From: Citrobacter sp. Cu233
Lineage (GTDB): Bacteria > Pseudomonadota > Gammaproteobacteria > Enterobacterales > Enterobacteriaceae
Direction of reading: 5' to 3'
DNA length: 64,000 bases
Assembly: GCF_030332225.1 (NCBI RefSeq)
Contig: NZ_JAOWIF010000041.1
Location: 62,001-126,000 of the forward strand
Made by a program: the position numbers and the translations under genes. The notes beneath the pieces were generated by a model. It saw only the letters and a program-made list of their open reading frames with translations. It was not told the DNA's origin and searched no databases. This document shows positions 37,003 to 45,702 of this stretch, piece by piece (the first letter of the stretch is position 1; every line of letters starts with the position of its first letter).

Positions 37003-37836
37003 ATGACAGTGAAAGCAAAGCGTTTCCGTATTGGGGTGGAAGGTGCCACCACTGACGGGCGCGAGATCCAGCGTGAATGGCTGGTACAGATGGCTGCCAG
37101 CTACAACCCGACGGTCTATACCGCGCTGATTAACCTGGAGCACATCAAGTCTTATCTGCCGGACAGCACGTTTAACCGCTATGGCAGGGTGACGGGGCTG
37201 GTTGCAGAAGAAATCCAGGACGGCCCGCTGGCGGGCAAGATGGCACTTTATGCCGATATCGAACCCACTGACGCCCTGGTGGAACTGGTGAAAAAAGGCC
37301 AGAAGCTTTTCACCTCCATGGAGGTCAGCACGAAGTTTGCCGACACCGGCAAAGCCTACCTTGTGGGGCTGGGTGCGACAGACGATCCTGCGAGCCTTGG
37401 CACCGAAATGCTGGCTTTCAGCGCCAGCGCCGCACATAACCCGCTGGCAAACCGTAAGCAGAACCCTGAAAACCTGTTTTCGGAAGCGGTTGAAACGCTG
37501 ATCGAACTGGAAGAAGCCCAGGACGAAAAGCCGTCCCTCTTTGCCCGCGTTACTGCGCTGTTCACCAAAAAAGAGCAGACCGACGATGCGCGTTTCTCAG
37601 ACGTGCATAAAGCCGTGGAGCTGGTCGCTACTGAGCAGCAGATCCTGAGCGAGCGCACTGACAAATCCCTGTCCGAACAGGACCAGCGCCTTTCTGAGCT
37701 GGAGTCCTCCCTGCAGGAACAGCAGACCGCCTTTGCCGAGTTACAGCAGCAACTGAGCCGCGAAGACAGCCGCAAGGATTACCGCCAGCGCGCGCCGGGC
37801 GGTGACGCACCGGCAGGCACCCTGACCAATTGCTGA
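37003..37836 (+). CDS. O: Capsid scaffolding protein and protease O
   Basis: A 277-residue P2-type protein with an N-terminal serine protease part and a C-terminal scaffold coiled coil (SLSEQDQRLSELESSLQEQQ). Candidate catalytic residues Asp, His and Ser lie in ATTDGREIQ, NLEHIKSY and FTSMEVSTKF. It guides capsid assembly by N and is then removed. A good ribosome site (ACGGAG) precedes ATG 37003. Confidence 0.93.
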   Translation: MTVKAKRFRIGVEGATTDGREIQREWLVQMAASYNPTVYTALINLEHIKSYLPDSTFNRYGRVTGLVAEEIQDGPLAGKMALYADIEPTDALVELVKKGQKLFTSMEVSTKFADTGKAYLVGLGATDDPASLGTEMLAFSASAAHNPLANRKQNPENLFSEAVETLIELEEAQDEKPSLFARVTALFTKKEQTDDARFSDVHKAVELVATEQQILSERTDKSLSEQDQRLSELESSLQEQQTAFAELQQQLSREDSRKDYRQRAPGGDAPAGTLTNC

Positions 37837-37852
37837 TGGAGCATAAAACCCG

Positions 37853-38920
37853 ATGAAAAAGAAAACCCGCTTTGCCTTTAACGCTTACCTGCAGCAACTG
37901 GCGCGCCTGAACGGTGTGGAGGTTGAAGAACTCTCCAGTAAGTTCACCGTTGAGCCGTCCGTGCAGCAGACGCTGGAAGACCAGATCCAGCAGTCCGCCG
38001 CTTTCCTGACGCTGATTAACATCACGCCGGTCACTGAGCAGTCAGGGCAGTTGCTGGGGTTGGGCGTGGGCAGCACCATTGCCGGAACCACCGATACCAC
38101 CACCAAAGAGCGCGAGCCTACCGATCCGACGCTGATGGAAGACGTGGAATACAAATGCGAGCAGACCAACTTTGATACGGTACTGACCTACGCAAAACTG
38201 GACCTGTGGGCGAAATTCCAGGACTTCCAGGTGCGTATCCGCAACGCCATCGTCAAACGTCAGGCGCTGGACCGTATCATGATCGGCTTTAACGGCGTGA
38301 AGCGCGCCAAAACCTCCAGTCGTGCTGAAAACCCGCTGCTGCAGGACGTCAATAAAGGCTGGTTACAGAAAATCCGCGAAGACGCGCCGGATCATGTTAT
38401 GGGCAGCAAAACCGCCGAAGATGGCACCACTACTGCAGAGCCGGTAAAAGTTGGTCCGGGTGGCAAGTACGTAAATCTGGATGCGGTGGTGATGGATGCC
38501 GTTAACGAGCTGATCGATGTCGAGTATCAGGATGATGACGAGCTGGTTGTTGTCTGTGGTCGTGAACTGCTGGCTGACAAGTATTTCCCGCTGGTCAACA
38601 AAGAGCAGGACAACAGCGAAAAAATCTCTGCCGATCTGATTATCAGCCAGAAACGCATGGGTGGCCTGCAGGCCGTGCGTGCGCCTTTCTTCCCGGCAAA
38701 TGCCCTGCTGATCACCCGTCTGGATAACCTGTCCATCTACTGGCAGGAAGACACCCGCCGTCGTTCCGTTATCGACAACCCGAAACGTGACCGGATTGAA
38801 AACTTTGAATCCGTCAACGAGGCGTATGTGGTCGAGGACTACCGTTGCTCGGCACTGGTGGAAAACATCGAAATCGGTGATTTCACCCCGCCTGCAGCAG
38901 AAACAGGAAACGGGGAGTAA
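37853..38920 (+). CDS. N: Major capsid protein N
   Basis: A 355-residue P2-family major capsid protein, full length. The start MKKKTRFAFNAYLQQLARLN, VTEQSGQLLGLGVGSTIAGT and GGLQAVRAPFFPANALLITR are typical. It follows O by 16 bases and is 3 bases from M. Confidence 0.95.
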   Translation: MKKKTRFAFNAYLQQLARLNGVEVEELSSKFTVEPSVQQTLEDQIQQSAAFLTLINITPVTEQSGQLLGLGVGSTIAGTTDTTTKEREPTDPTLMEDVEYKCEQTNFDTVLTYAKLDLWAKFQDFQVRIRNAIVKRQALDRIMIGFNGVKRAKTSSRAENPLLQDVNKGWLQKIREDAPDHVMGSKTAEDGTTTAEPVKVGPGGKYVNLDAVVMDAVNELIDVEYQDDDELVVVCGRELLADKYFPLVNKEQDNSEKISADLIISQKRMGGLQAVRAPFFPANALLITRLDNLSIYWQEDTRRRSVIDNPKRDRIENFESVNEAYVVEDYRCSALVENIEIGDFTPPAAETGNGE

Positions 38921-38923
38921 CGC

Positions 38924-39592
38924 ATGAGCCTGAGTCCCGCACGGCAACACCGCCTGCGCATTCAGGCCGAACAGGCCGCCCGTGAGGGCGGCAGTGTTCG
39001 CCATGCGTCGGGTTATGACCTGATGCTGCTGCAACTGGCAGAAGATCGCCGCCGCCTCAAGGGCGTCCAGTCCACGGTGAAAAAGGCGGAAATCAAGGTG
39101 GAGCTGCTGCCGAAATATTCTGCCTGGGCGGAGGGCGTGCTGGCTGTCGGAGGTACACAACAGGATGACGTGCTGATGTACGTGATGTTGTGGCGTATTG
39201 ACGCCGGTGATTATGTCGGTGCGCTGGAAATCGGGCGTCATGCGCTGCGCCATGGCTGGGTGATGCCGCTGGGCAACCGTAACGTGCAGACCGTGCTGGC
39301 AGAAGAAATGGCAGACGCGGCGCAAAGCGCTCTGCTTGCCGCTGCCGGTTTTGATGCCGATCTGCTTCTGCAGACGCTGGACCTGACAACCGATCTGGAT
39401 ATGCCGGACCAGTCGCGGGCGCGCCTGCATAAAGCCATCGGCGCTGTACTGAGCGAAAGCAACCCGGCGTCTGCCCTGAATCACCTTACCCATGCGCTGC
39501 AGCTTGATCCCCGCTGCGGTGTGAAAAAAGAAAAGCAGCAGCTGGAGCGCAGACTGCGCAACGACAACCGCTGCGCAGGCCAAGTTATTTAG
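38924..39592 (+). CDS. M: Terminase small subunit M, C-terminus altered by a deletion
   Basis: A P2 gpM-type DNA-recognition subunit. The family sequence runs normally (MSLSPARQHRLRIQAEQAAR to PRCGVKKEKQQLERRLR) up to about 39560. Then it changes to NDNRCAGQVI and stops, in place of the usual Lys/Pro-rich tail of about 25-30 residues. The bases after that are the interior of tail gene T in another frame, so this is the left edge of the large deletion. The core is intact and may still work. Confidence 0.85.
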   Translation: MSLSPARQHRLRIQAEQAAREGGSVRHASGYDLMLLQLAEDRRRLKGVQSTVKKAEIKVELLPKYSAWAEGVLAVGGTQQDDVLMYVMLWRIDAGDYVGALEIGRHALRHGWVMPLGNRNVQTVLAEEMADAAQSALLAAAGFDADLLLQTLDLTTDLDMPDQSRARLHKAIGAVLSESNPASALNHLTHALQLDPRCGVKKEKQQLERRLRNDNRCAGQVI

Positions 39593-42092
39593 CCAGGCGA
39601 AAACCCGCGTACAGGAACTGCAGCAGACATACAACGGTCTGTTGGGTTCGGTACAAAGACAGCGGCAGGCGCTGAAAGAATCTGGGATCGATACTAAACA
39701 GTTAAGTAGCGCACAGCGGGAGCTGCGGAAAAATGCAGATGAAACAAGGCAGGCTCTGGAGCGTCAGCAGAAATCCCTGAAACGTCTGGGCGAACAGCAG
39801 GCGAAAATGAATGCTGTCCGTGAGCAGTATTCCCGCCGTCTTGAGGTTCGTGATCGCATTGCGGGCGCTGGGGCGACCACGGCAGCCGCCGGTGCTGCGA
39901 TGGGTGCGCCGGTTGTGGCGGCGGTCAGGAGCTATGCCAGCATGGAAGATGCCATGAAAGGCGTGGCAAAACAGGTCAATGGCCTGCGGGACGACAACGG
40001 CAACCGCACAAAGCAGTTTTATGAAATGCAGGACGCCATCAAAGCTGCCAGTGAACAGTTGCCGATGGAGAATGGCGCGATTGACTACGCAGCACTGGTT
40101 GAGGGTGGCGCCCGCATGGGCGTGACCAATCAGGATGATCCGTTTGAGGACCAGAAGCGCGATTTACTGGCCTTTGCCTCAACGGCAGCGAAAGCGGCAA
40201 CCGCTTTTGAACTGCCCGCCGATGAACTGGCGGAGGGGCTGGGGAAAATTGCGCAGTTGTATAAAGTGCCGACGCGCAATATTGAGCAGCTGGGCGATGC
40301 GCTGAACTACCTGGACGATAACGCCATGTCAAAGGGCGGCGACATTATCAACGTCCTGCAGCGCATGGGGGGCGTAGCTGACCGCCTCGACTTCCGCAAA
40401 GCGGCGGCGCTGGGTTCAACCTTCCTTTCTCTGGGCGCTGCGCCTGAAATTGCCGCCAGCGCTTCCAATGCCATGGTGCGCGAACTGTCCATTGCCACAA
40501 TGCAAAGTAAGCGCTTCTTTGAAGGTATGGACCTGCTGAAACTCGATCCGGAAGAGATTGAAAAGCAGATGACCAAAGATGCCATGGGCACTATTCAGCA
40601 CGTGCTGCAGAAGGTTAACAGCCTGCCGAAAGACAAACGTCTGTCTGCAATGACGATGATTTTTGGTAAGGAGTTTGGGGATGATGCGGCAAAGCTGGCT
40701 AACAACCTGCCGGAGCTGCAGCGCCAGCTTGAACTCACATCAGGCAGTGGTGCTAATGGCTCCATGCAGAAAGAATCCGACATTAACAAGGATTCATTGT
40801 CCGCGCAGTGGTTGCTGGTTAAGACGGGCGCACAGAATGCTTTCAGTAGCCTGGGGGAAACCCTGCGGCAGCCACTGATGGACATTATGTCCATGGTTAA
40901 GAACGTGACCGGGGCGCTGCGGCGCTGGGTTGAACAGAATCCTGTGCTGGCTGGCACGCTGATGAAAGTGGTTGCAGCCACGGCAGCGATCACTGTTGGG
41001 CTGGGCACGCTTGCGGTGGCGGTGGCTGCAGTGCTGGGGCCGATTGCGGTGATTCGGTTCGCGTTGTCGATGCTGGCGGTTAAGGCGTTACCTTCTGCCG
41101 CTGCAGCGACGACCCGCACCGGCGGCGTGCTGCGTTTACTGGTTTCTGGCCCGCTGGCGTTACTCCGTGTGGCGCTGTTCACCGTGGGGAGTTTGCTTGG
41201 GGCGCTGCTGAGTCCGATCGGCCTGGTTGTGGCGGCGCTGGCTGGGGTGGCACTGGTGGTCTGGAAATACTGGCAGCCTATCAGCGCCTTTCTGGGGGGC
41301 GTGGTGGAAGGGTTTAAAGTGGCAGCTGCGCCAATTCTGACAGCATTTGCGCCATTAATGCCCATCTTTCAATGGGTAGGGGATAAGGTCCGGGAGCTAT
41401 GGGGGTGGTTCACTAATCTGCTGACGCCGGTCAAATCGACGGCGGCAGAGCTGCAGAACGCGTCATCAATGGGGCGGTTGTTCGGGGAGATGCTGGCGGA
41501 AGGGCTGAACATGGCGCTGCATCCGCTGGAGTCTCTGAAATCCGGCGTGGTCTGGTTGCTTGAAAAGCTGGGCCTGGTCAATAAGGAGGCAGCCAGCACC
41601 CGGTTGCCAAATCAGACGCCTGCCACGGTAGGCGGTAACGGCAGCGTGATGTTACCGCCCGGCGGGTTCCCGGCTTACGCGGGGATGTACGACACGGGCG
41701 GGAGCATTCCACGCGGGCAGTTTGGCATTGTTGGAGAAAATGGCCCTGAAATTGTGAACGGACCGGCAAATGTCACCAGCAGGCGGCGTACTGCTGCGCT
41801 GGCCTCTGTCGTTGCAGGCGTGATGGGGGTAGCTGCTACACCTGCAGAAGCGGCTCCGCTTCATCCGTTCAGTCTGCCTGCCAGGGCATACCAGACGCAG
41901 CCAGTTAAGGCTGACAGCCCGCCGTCAGTTATTCGTTATGAGATAAATGCGCCTATTCATATTGTCGCGCAGCCGGGACAGAGTGCGCAGGATATTGCCC
42001 GTGAAGTGGCACGCCAGCTTGACGAGCGGGAACGTAGGGCCAGGGCAAAAGCGCGGAGCAATTTCAGCGATCAGGGGGGGTATGAGTCATGA
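39561..42092 (+). pseudogene. T: Tail tape-measure protein T, 5'-truncated by deletion
   Basis: The T frame is recognisable from about 39561 (TAAQAKLFSQAKTRVQELQQ) and continues 816 codons from a TTG at 39642. By alignment to P2 gpT the first roughly 90-100 residues are lost. Alternating helical parts, a long hydrophobic segment (about 41000-41260) and a C-terminal VRQLDERERRARAKARSNFS are retained. No good ribosome site precedes 39642; the next ATG is near 39809. The frame is otherwise undisturbed, which suggests a recent deletion. The stop overlaps the U start. Confidence 0.85.
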
Positions 42093-42574
42093 TGATGGTG
42101 CTGGGTTTATATGTATTTATGTTGCGCACAGTCCCTTATCAGGAGCTTCAGTATCAGCGTAGCTGGCGACATGCAGCCAACAGCCGGGTGAACCGCCGCC
42201 CGTCAACGCAGTTTCTTGGCCCGGATAATGATTCACTGACACTGTCCGGGGTTCTGCTGCCGGAAGTAACCGGAGGCAGGTTGTCAATGCTGGCGCTGGA
42301 GTTGATGGCAGAGCAGGGCAAAGCCTGGCCTTTGATTGAAGGCAGCGGAACCATTTACGGCATGTTTGTTATTGAAAGTCTGAGCCAGACAAAGACAGAG
42401 TTTTTTGCAAGCGGAATGCCCAGGCGCATTGAGTTTACGATCACCCTCAAACGGATTGATGAGTCGCTGTCTGACATGTTCGGGAGTCTGAGTGACCAGC
42501 TCAGCAACCTGCAGGACTCTGCCGCCTCTGCTATTGGGGGGATTAAAAACACGGTTGGAGGATTGCTGCAGTGA
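42089..42574 (+). CDS. U: Tail protein U
   Basis: A 161-residue P2 gpU-type tail completion protein. FMLRTVPYQELQYQRSWRHA and IYGMFVIESLSQTKTEFF are typical. Three in-frame ATGs (42089, 42092, 42095) overlap the T stop. Full length and undamaged. Confidence 0.92.
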   Translation: MMMVLGLYVFMLRTVPYQELQYQRSWRHAANSRVNRRPSTQFLGPDNDSLTLSGVLLPEVTGGRLSMLALELMAEQGKAWPLIEGSGTIYGMFVIESLSQTKTEFFASGMPRRIEFTITLKRIDESLSDMFGSLSDQLSNLQDSAASAIGGIKNTVGGLLQ

Positions 42575-43671
42575 ACGTTAATTCTGATCTCCTGAATGTG
42601 AACAGTAAAAGCCCGGCATTCAGTGTCGTCATTGAAGGTAAGGACGTGACGACCGTGTTGGATACCCGCCTGATGAGTCTGACGCTGACGGATAACCGGG
42701 GCTTTGAAGCGGACCAGCTTGATCTGGAGCTGGACGACGCCGACGGTCTGATTGCGCTGCCGCGACGTGGGGCAGTGATTCAGCTGGCGCTGGGCTGGAA
42801 AGGCCAGCCGCTTTTCCCTAAAGGGGCTTTTACCGTGGATGAAATTGAACACAGCGGAGCCCCTGACCGGCTGACCATCCGGGCGCGTAGCGCAGATTTC
42901 CGTGAAACCCTCAATACACGGCGCGAAAAATCATGGCATCAGACAACGGTGGGGGAGGTGGTAAAGGAAATCGCCGCCAGGCACAACCTAAAAGTGGCGC
43001 TGGGTAAAGACCTGACGGATAAGGCGCTGGATCATCAGGACCAGACCAATGAAAGCGATGCAAGTTTTCTGATGAAACTGGCGAGACAGTATGGGGCGAT
43101 TGCTTCCGTTAAGGACGGGAATCTGCTGTTTATCCGGCAGGGACAAGGAAGAACGGCAAGCGGCAAGCCGCTGCCGGTTATCACCATCACGCGTAAAGCC
43201 GGTGACAATCATCGGTTCACCCTTGCTGATCGTGGTGCCTATACCGGTGTTATTGCCAGTTGGTTGCATACGCGTGAACCCAGGAAAAAAGAGACAACCA
43301 GTGTTAAACGTCGTCGAAAGAAAACCACCACACCCAAAGAGCCGGAAGCAAAACAGGGCGATTATCTGGTGGGAACGGATGAAAACGTGCTGGTTCTTAA
43401 TCGTACCTACGCCAACCGGAGCAATGCAGAGCGCGCAGCAAAAATGCAGTGGGAACGTCTGCAGCGTGGGGTTGCTTCATTTTCCCTGCAGCTCGCTGAG
43501 GGGCGGGCTGATCTCTATACGGAAATGCCGGTGAAGGTTACAGGGTTTAAACAGCCGATCGATGATGCAGAATGGGCCATTACCACCCTGACACATTCTG
43601 TCAGCCCGGATAATGGATTTACGACCAGCATGGAGCTTGAAGTAAAGATTGATGATCTTGAAATTGAATAA
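42571..43671 (+). CDS. D: Tail/late control protein D
   Basis: A 366-residue P2 gpD-type protein that forms part of the baseplate hub. LTDNRGFEADQLDLELDDAD and KEIAARHNLKVALGKDL are typical. Its GTG start overlaps the U stop (GTGA). Despite its old name it is a structural tail protein. Confidence 0.92.
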   Translation: MNVNSDLLNVNSKSPAFSVVIEGKDVTTVLDTRLMSLTLTDNRGFEADQLDLELDDADGLIALPRRGAVIQLALGWKGQPLFPKGAFTVDEIEHSGAPDRLTIRARSADFRETLNTRREKSWHQTTVGEVVKEIAARHNLKVALGKDLTDKALDHQDQTNESDASFLMKLARQYGAIASVKDGNLLFIRQGQGRTASGKPLPVITITRKAGDNHRFTLADRGAYTGVIASWLHTREPRKKETTSVKRRRKKTTTPKEPEAKQGDYLVGTDENVLVLNRTYANRSNAERAAKMQWERLQRGVASFSLQLAEGRADLYTEMPVKVTGFKQPIDDAEWAITTLTHSVSPDNGFTTSMELEVKIDDLEIE

Positions 43672-43742
43672 TTGGTTCTCAATATTGAATAATATTGTAT
43701 CATTATTGCGACTACGGCAAGAGTGGTGGGATAACAGCGATG

Positions 43743-43958
43743 ATGAACTGTCCAGAGTGCGGTCATGCAGCACATACCAGAAGCAGCTTTCAGGTATCAG
43801 CTACGACAAAAGAACGTTACAACCAGTGCCAAAATATAAATTGTGGCTGTACGTTCGTTACTCATGAAACGTTTGTACGGCACATTATAAAACCGAATCT
43901 AATTTCTTCTGCGCCGCCACATCCTGGAAAAGGTGGTCAAGGCCACATGAGTTTCTGA
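43743..43958 (+). CDS. ogr: Ogr/Delta zinc-finger late gene activator
   Basis: A 71-residue transcription activator that lets RNA polymerase use P2 late promoters. The zinc ligands are in MNCPECGHAAHTRS and YNQCQNINCGCTF (C-x2-C and C-x4-C), followed by THETFVRHIIKP. ATG 43743 (or 43740) fits the family start; the longer frame from 43695 does not. Its target dyad is present upstream of O. Confidence 0.9.
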   Translation: MNCPECGHAAHTRSSFQVSATTKERYNQCQNINCGCTFVTHETFVRHIIKPNLISSAPPHPGKGGQGHMSF

Positions 43959-43962
43959 ACAG

Positions 43963-43987
43963 AACCCGCTTTAATGGCGGGTTTTTT
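43963..43987 (+). terminator. Terminator after ogr
   Basis: AACCCGC and GCGGGTT flank a 7-base loop and are followed by TTTT. Confidence 0.75.
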
Positions 43988-44036
43988 GTTGCCGCCAGTC
44001 CGACACTCTGTCGCCATTTTGCCGCCACTACCAAAG

Positions 44037-44067
44037 AAAAAGGGGCTACGTTTTCACGTAACCCCTT
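44037..44067 (-). terminator. Terminator downstream of ssrA, lying inside the prophage
   Basis: On the minus strand GGGGTTACG and CGTAGCCCC flank TGAAAA and are followed by TTTTT. It lies left of the attR core, so the prophage supplies it to the reconstituted ssrA gene. Confidence 0.75.
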
Positions 44068-44073
44068 GTTTTA

Positions 44074-44123
44074 TTTGGTGGAGCTGGCGGGAGTTGAACC
44101 CGCGTCCGAAATTCCTACATCCT
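44074..44123. repeat. attR: 50-base prophage attachment core within ssrA
   Basis: Identical to 22443-22492. This copy forms the 3' end of the intact ssrA gene, so integration restored the tmRNA. Confidence 0.93.
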
Positions 44124-44439
44124 CGGTACTACATGCTTAGTCAGTCTTTACATTCGCCTGGCACCTGCGGACAGACACGCCACTACCAGACTAGCCTGAT
44201 TAGTTTTAACGCTTCAACCCCAGGCAGGGCATCCACGCGATCTCTTTTGGGTTTGACCTCTCTTTGATCCCCGTCTTAAGAGCGGAAGCTAGGGAGAGAG
44301 GGCTCAGAGCAGGTTATTAAGCTGCTAAAGCGTAGTTTTCGTCGTTTGCGACTATTTTTTTGCGGCTTTTTACGAGGCCAACCGCCCCTCGGCATGCACC
44401 TTGGGTTTCGCGAATCCCGTCGAATCCAGAATCAGCCCC
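44076..44439 (-). ncRNA. ssrA: tmRNA (transfer-messenger RNA)
   Basis: A 364-base gene that rescues stalled ribosomes together with SmpB. The 5' end is GGGGCTGATTCTGGATTCGA and the 3' end has the alanine tRNA-like acceptor ending CCACCA. The tag reading frame at 44317-44349 encodes ANDENYALAA followed by tandem TAA stops, the classic enterobacterial degradation tag. A TATACT -10 box lies at 44454-44459. The last 48 bases are the prophage attachment core. Confidence 0.98.
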
Positions 44440-44511
44440 AATGTGTTGTAGTAAGTATATCAGACTTGTGACACACGTGACCAGCCCCCACAACCCTTTA
44501 ACCGCAAGGAT

Positions 44512-45702
44512 TTACCGCTCGCGCAATGCTTCTTTTGCACGATTAAATGGTTTGATTAAATAGTCGACGATGGTTTTTTCACCTGTTTTTATATCCACAG
44601 TGGCAATCATGCCCGGTACGATAGAAAAATGGCGTCCCAGCTTGTTCTGCAAAAAGTCCTGATGGGTACGTATAAAAACACGGTAGTAGAAGATCTCCGG
44701 CTTCACTTTGTCCTGAATGGTATCTGGGGAGATGGTTTCGACCACGCCCTCCAGCCCTCCGTAAATGGCGTAGTCATAGGCAGTAATCTTTACCAGTGCC
44801 CGCTGTCCTGGGTGGATAAACGCGATATCGCGCGGTGACAGGCGGGTTTCAATCAGCAAATGATCGTCTACCGGGACAATCTCCATCATTTCGCCGTTAG
44901 GGGGGATAACGCCGCCAATCGTGGTGACCTGAATATTTTTTACGATACCGCGCATCGGGGCGCGAACGGTCAGGCGGGTGACGGAATCTTCTCGACCTTT
45001 TAAGATGGCCGCCAGCATATCTACTTCGGCGTTGGCCTTCGACAGCGCTTCTCGCGCCTGCACGTAATATTGCGAGCGCAGGTCGGTTATTTTGAGTCCA
45101 AGATCGCTTTTTTGTCGTTGCAGGCGCAGTACTTCCACATGGCTGGCGGCACCGCTTTTCTCCAGCCGTTGGGTGATCGCCAGTTCTTTGTTCACGGATA
45201 CCAGCGCACCCTGTAGTTCCACCATCGAATCGGCAAGCTGTGCCCGGCGACTTTTATATAACCGGGTTTCAGAGGCGATAAGTTCCGGCCAGGCCTGCAG
45301 CAAGCTGGGGAACGTTAGCTGCAAATCGTTGACTTCGGCATTCAGTCTGGCGCTTGATGCTAAAGATGCACGGTATCGGGCGGCACTTTCACCCACGTTG
45401 GATTCAGAACGCGTTGGGTCGAGGCGGGCGACAATCTGGTTGGCCTGAACTTTATCACCTTCGTGCACGCTGAGTTCGGCGAGGATCCCACCGTCAAGCG
45501 ACTGCAATACCTGTTCGCGAGAGCTGGGGATCACTTTCCCACTGCCAGTAGAGACTTCATCCAGCTTACCGAAATACGCCCATCCCCCCAGGATGACAAA
45601 AAGCAGTGTGCTGAGCAGAATAATGCGACTGGCGCCGGAAAAACGGTATTCCTGGCGGATATCGAGATCGTCCATGGCGGCGTCATGCGGATTGGTTTTC
45701 AT
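44512..45702 (-). CDS. bapD: HlyD-type membrane-fusion protein of the adhesin exporter (BapD-like)
   Basis: Periplasmic adaptor of a type I secretion system, 396 residues from ATG 45702, which has GGGAG upstream; a start at 45747 would overlap the ABC gene more deeply. One N-terminal membrane helix (IILLSTLLFVILGGWAYFG), split lipoyl halves (GGILAELSVHEGDKVQANQI and LTVRAPMRGIVKNIQV), a coiled-coil hairpin between them and the HlyD family C-terminus (GMIATVDIKTGEKTIVDYLI). It is the last gene of the operon; ssrA follows. Confidence 0.92.
   Translation of the reverse strand: MKTNPHDAAMDDLDIRQEYRFSGASRIILLSTLLFVILGGWAYFGKLDEVSTGSGKVIPSSREQVLQSLDGGILAELSVHEGDKVQANQIVARLDPTRSESNVGESAARYRASLASSARLNAEVNDLQLTFPSLLQAWPELIASETRLYKSRRAQLADSMVELQGALVSVNKELAITQRLEKSGAASHVEVLRLQRQKSDLGLKITDLRSQYYVQAREALSKANAEVDMLAAILKGREDSVTRLTVRAPMRGIVKNIQVTTIGGVIPPNGEMMEIVPVDDHLLIETRLSPRDIAFIHPGQRALVKITAYDYAIYGGLEGVVETISPDTIQDKVKPEIFYYRVFIRTHQDFLQNKLGRHFSIVPGMIATVDIKTGEKTIVDYLIKPFNRAKEALRER

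Larger units (their letters stand above)
22443..44123. mobile_element. Defective P2/186/Fels-2-type prophage in ssrA (21.7 kb)
   Basis: Bounded by 50-base direct repeats of the ssrA 3' end. Gene order from the left: cargo, int, repressor, cox/apl, CII, fil and small genes, dam, A, LexA-controlled small gene, two lipoproteins, cos, ATPase cargo, Q, P, O, N, M, then T, U, D, ogr. This is the P2-family order with the whole block between M and the middle of T removed. Related intact phages are about 30-34 kb. Fels-2 occupies the same site in Salmonella. Without lysis, tube, sheath and baseplate genes it cannot form plaques by itself. Confidence 0.93.
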
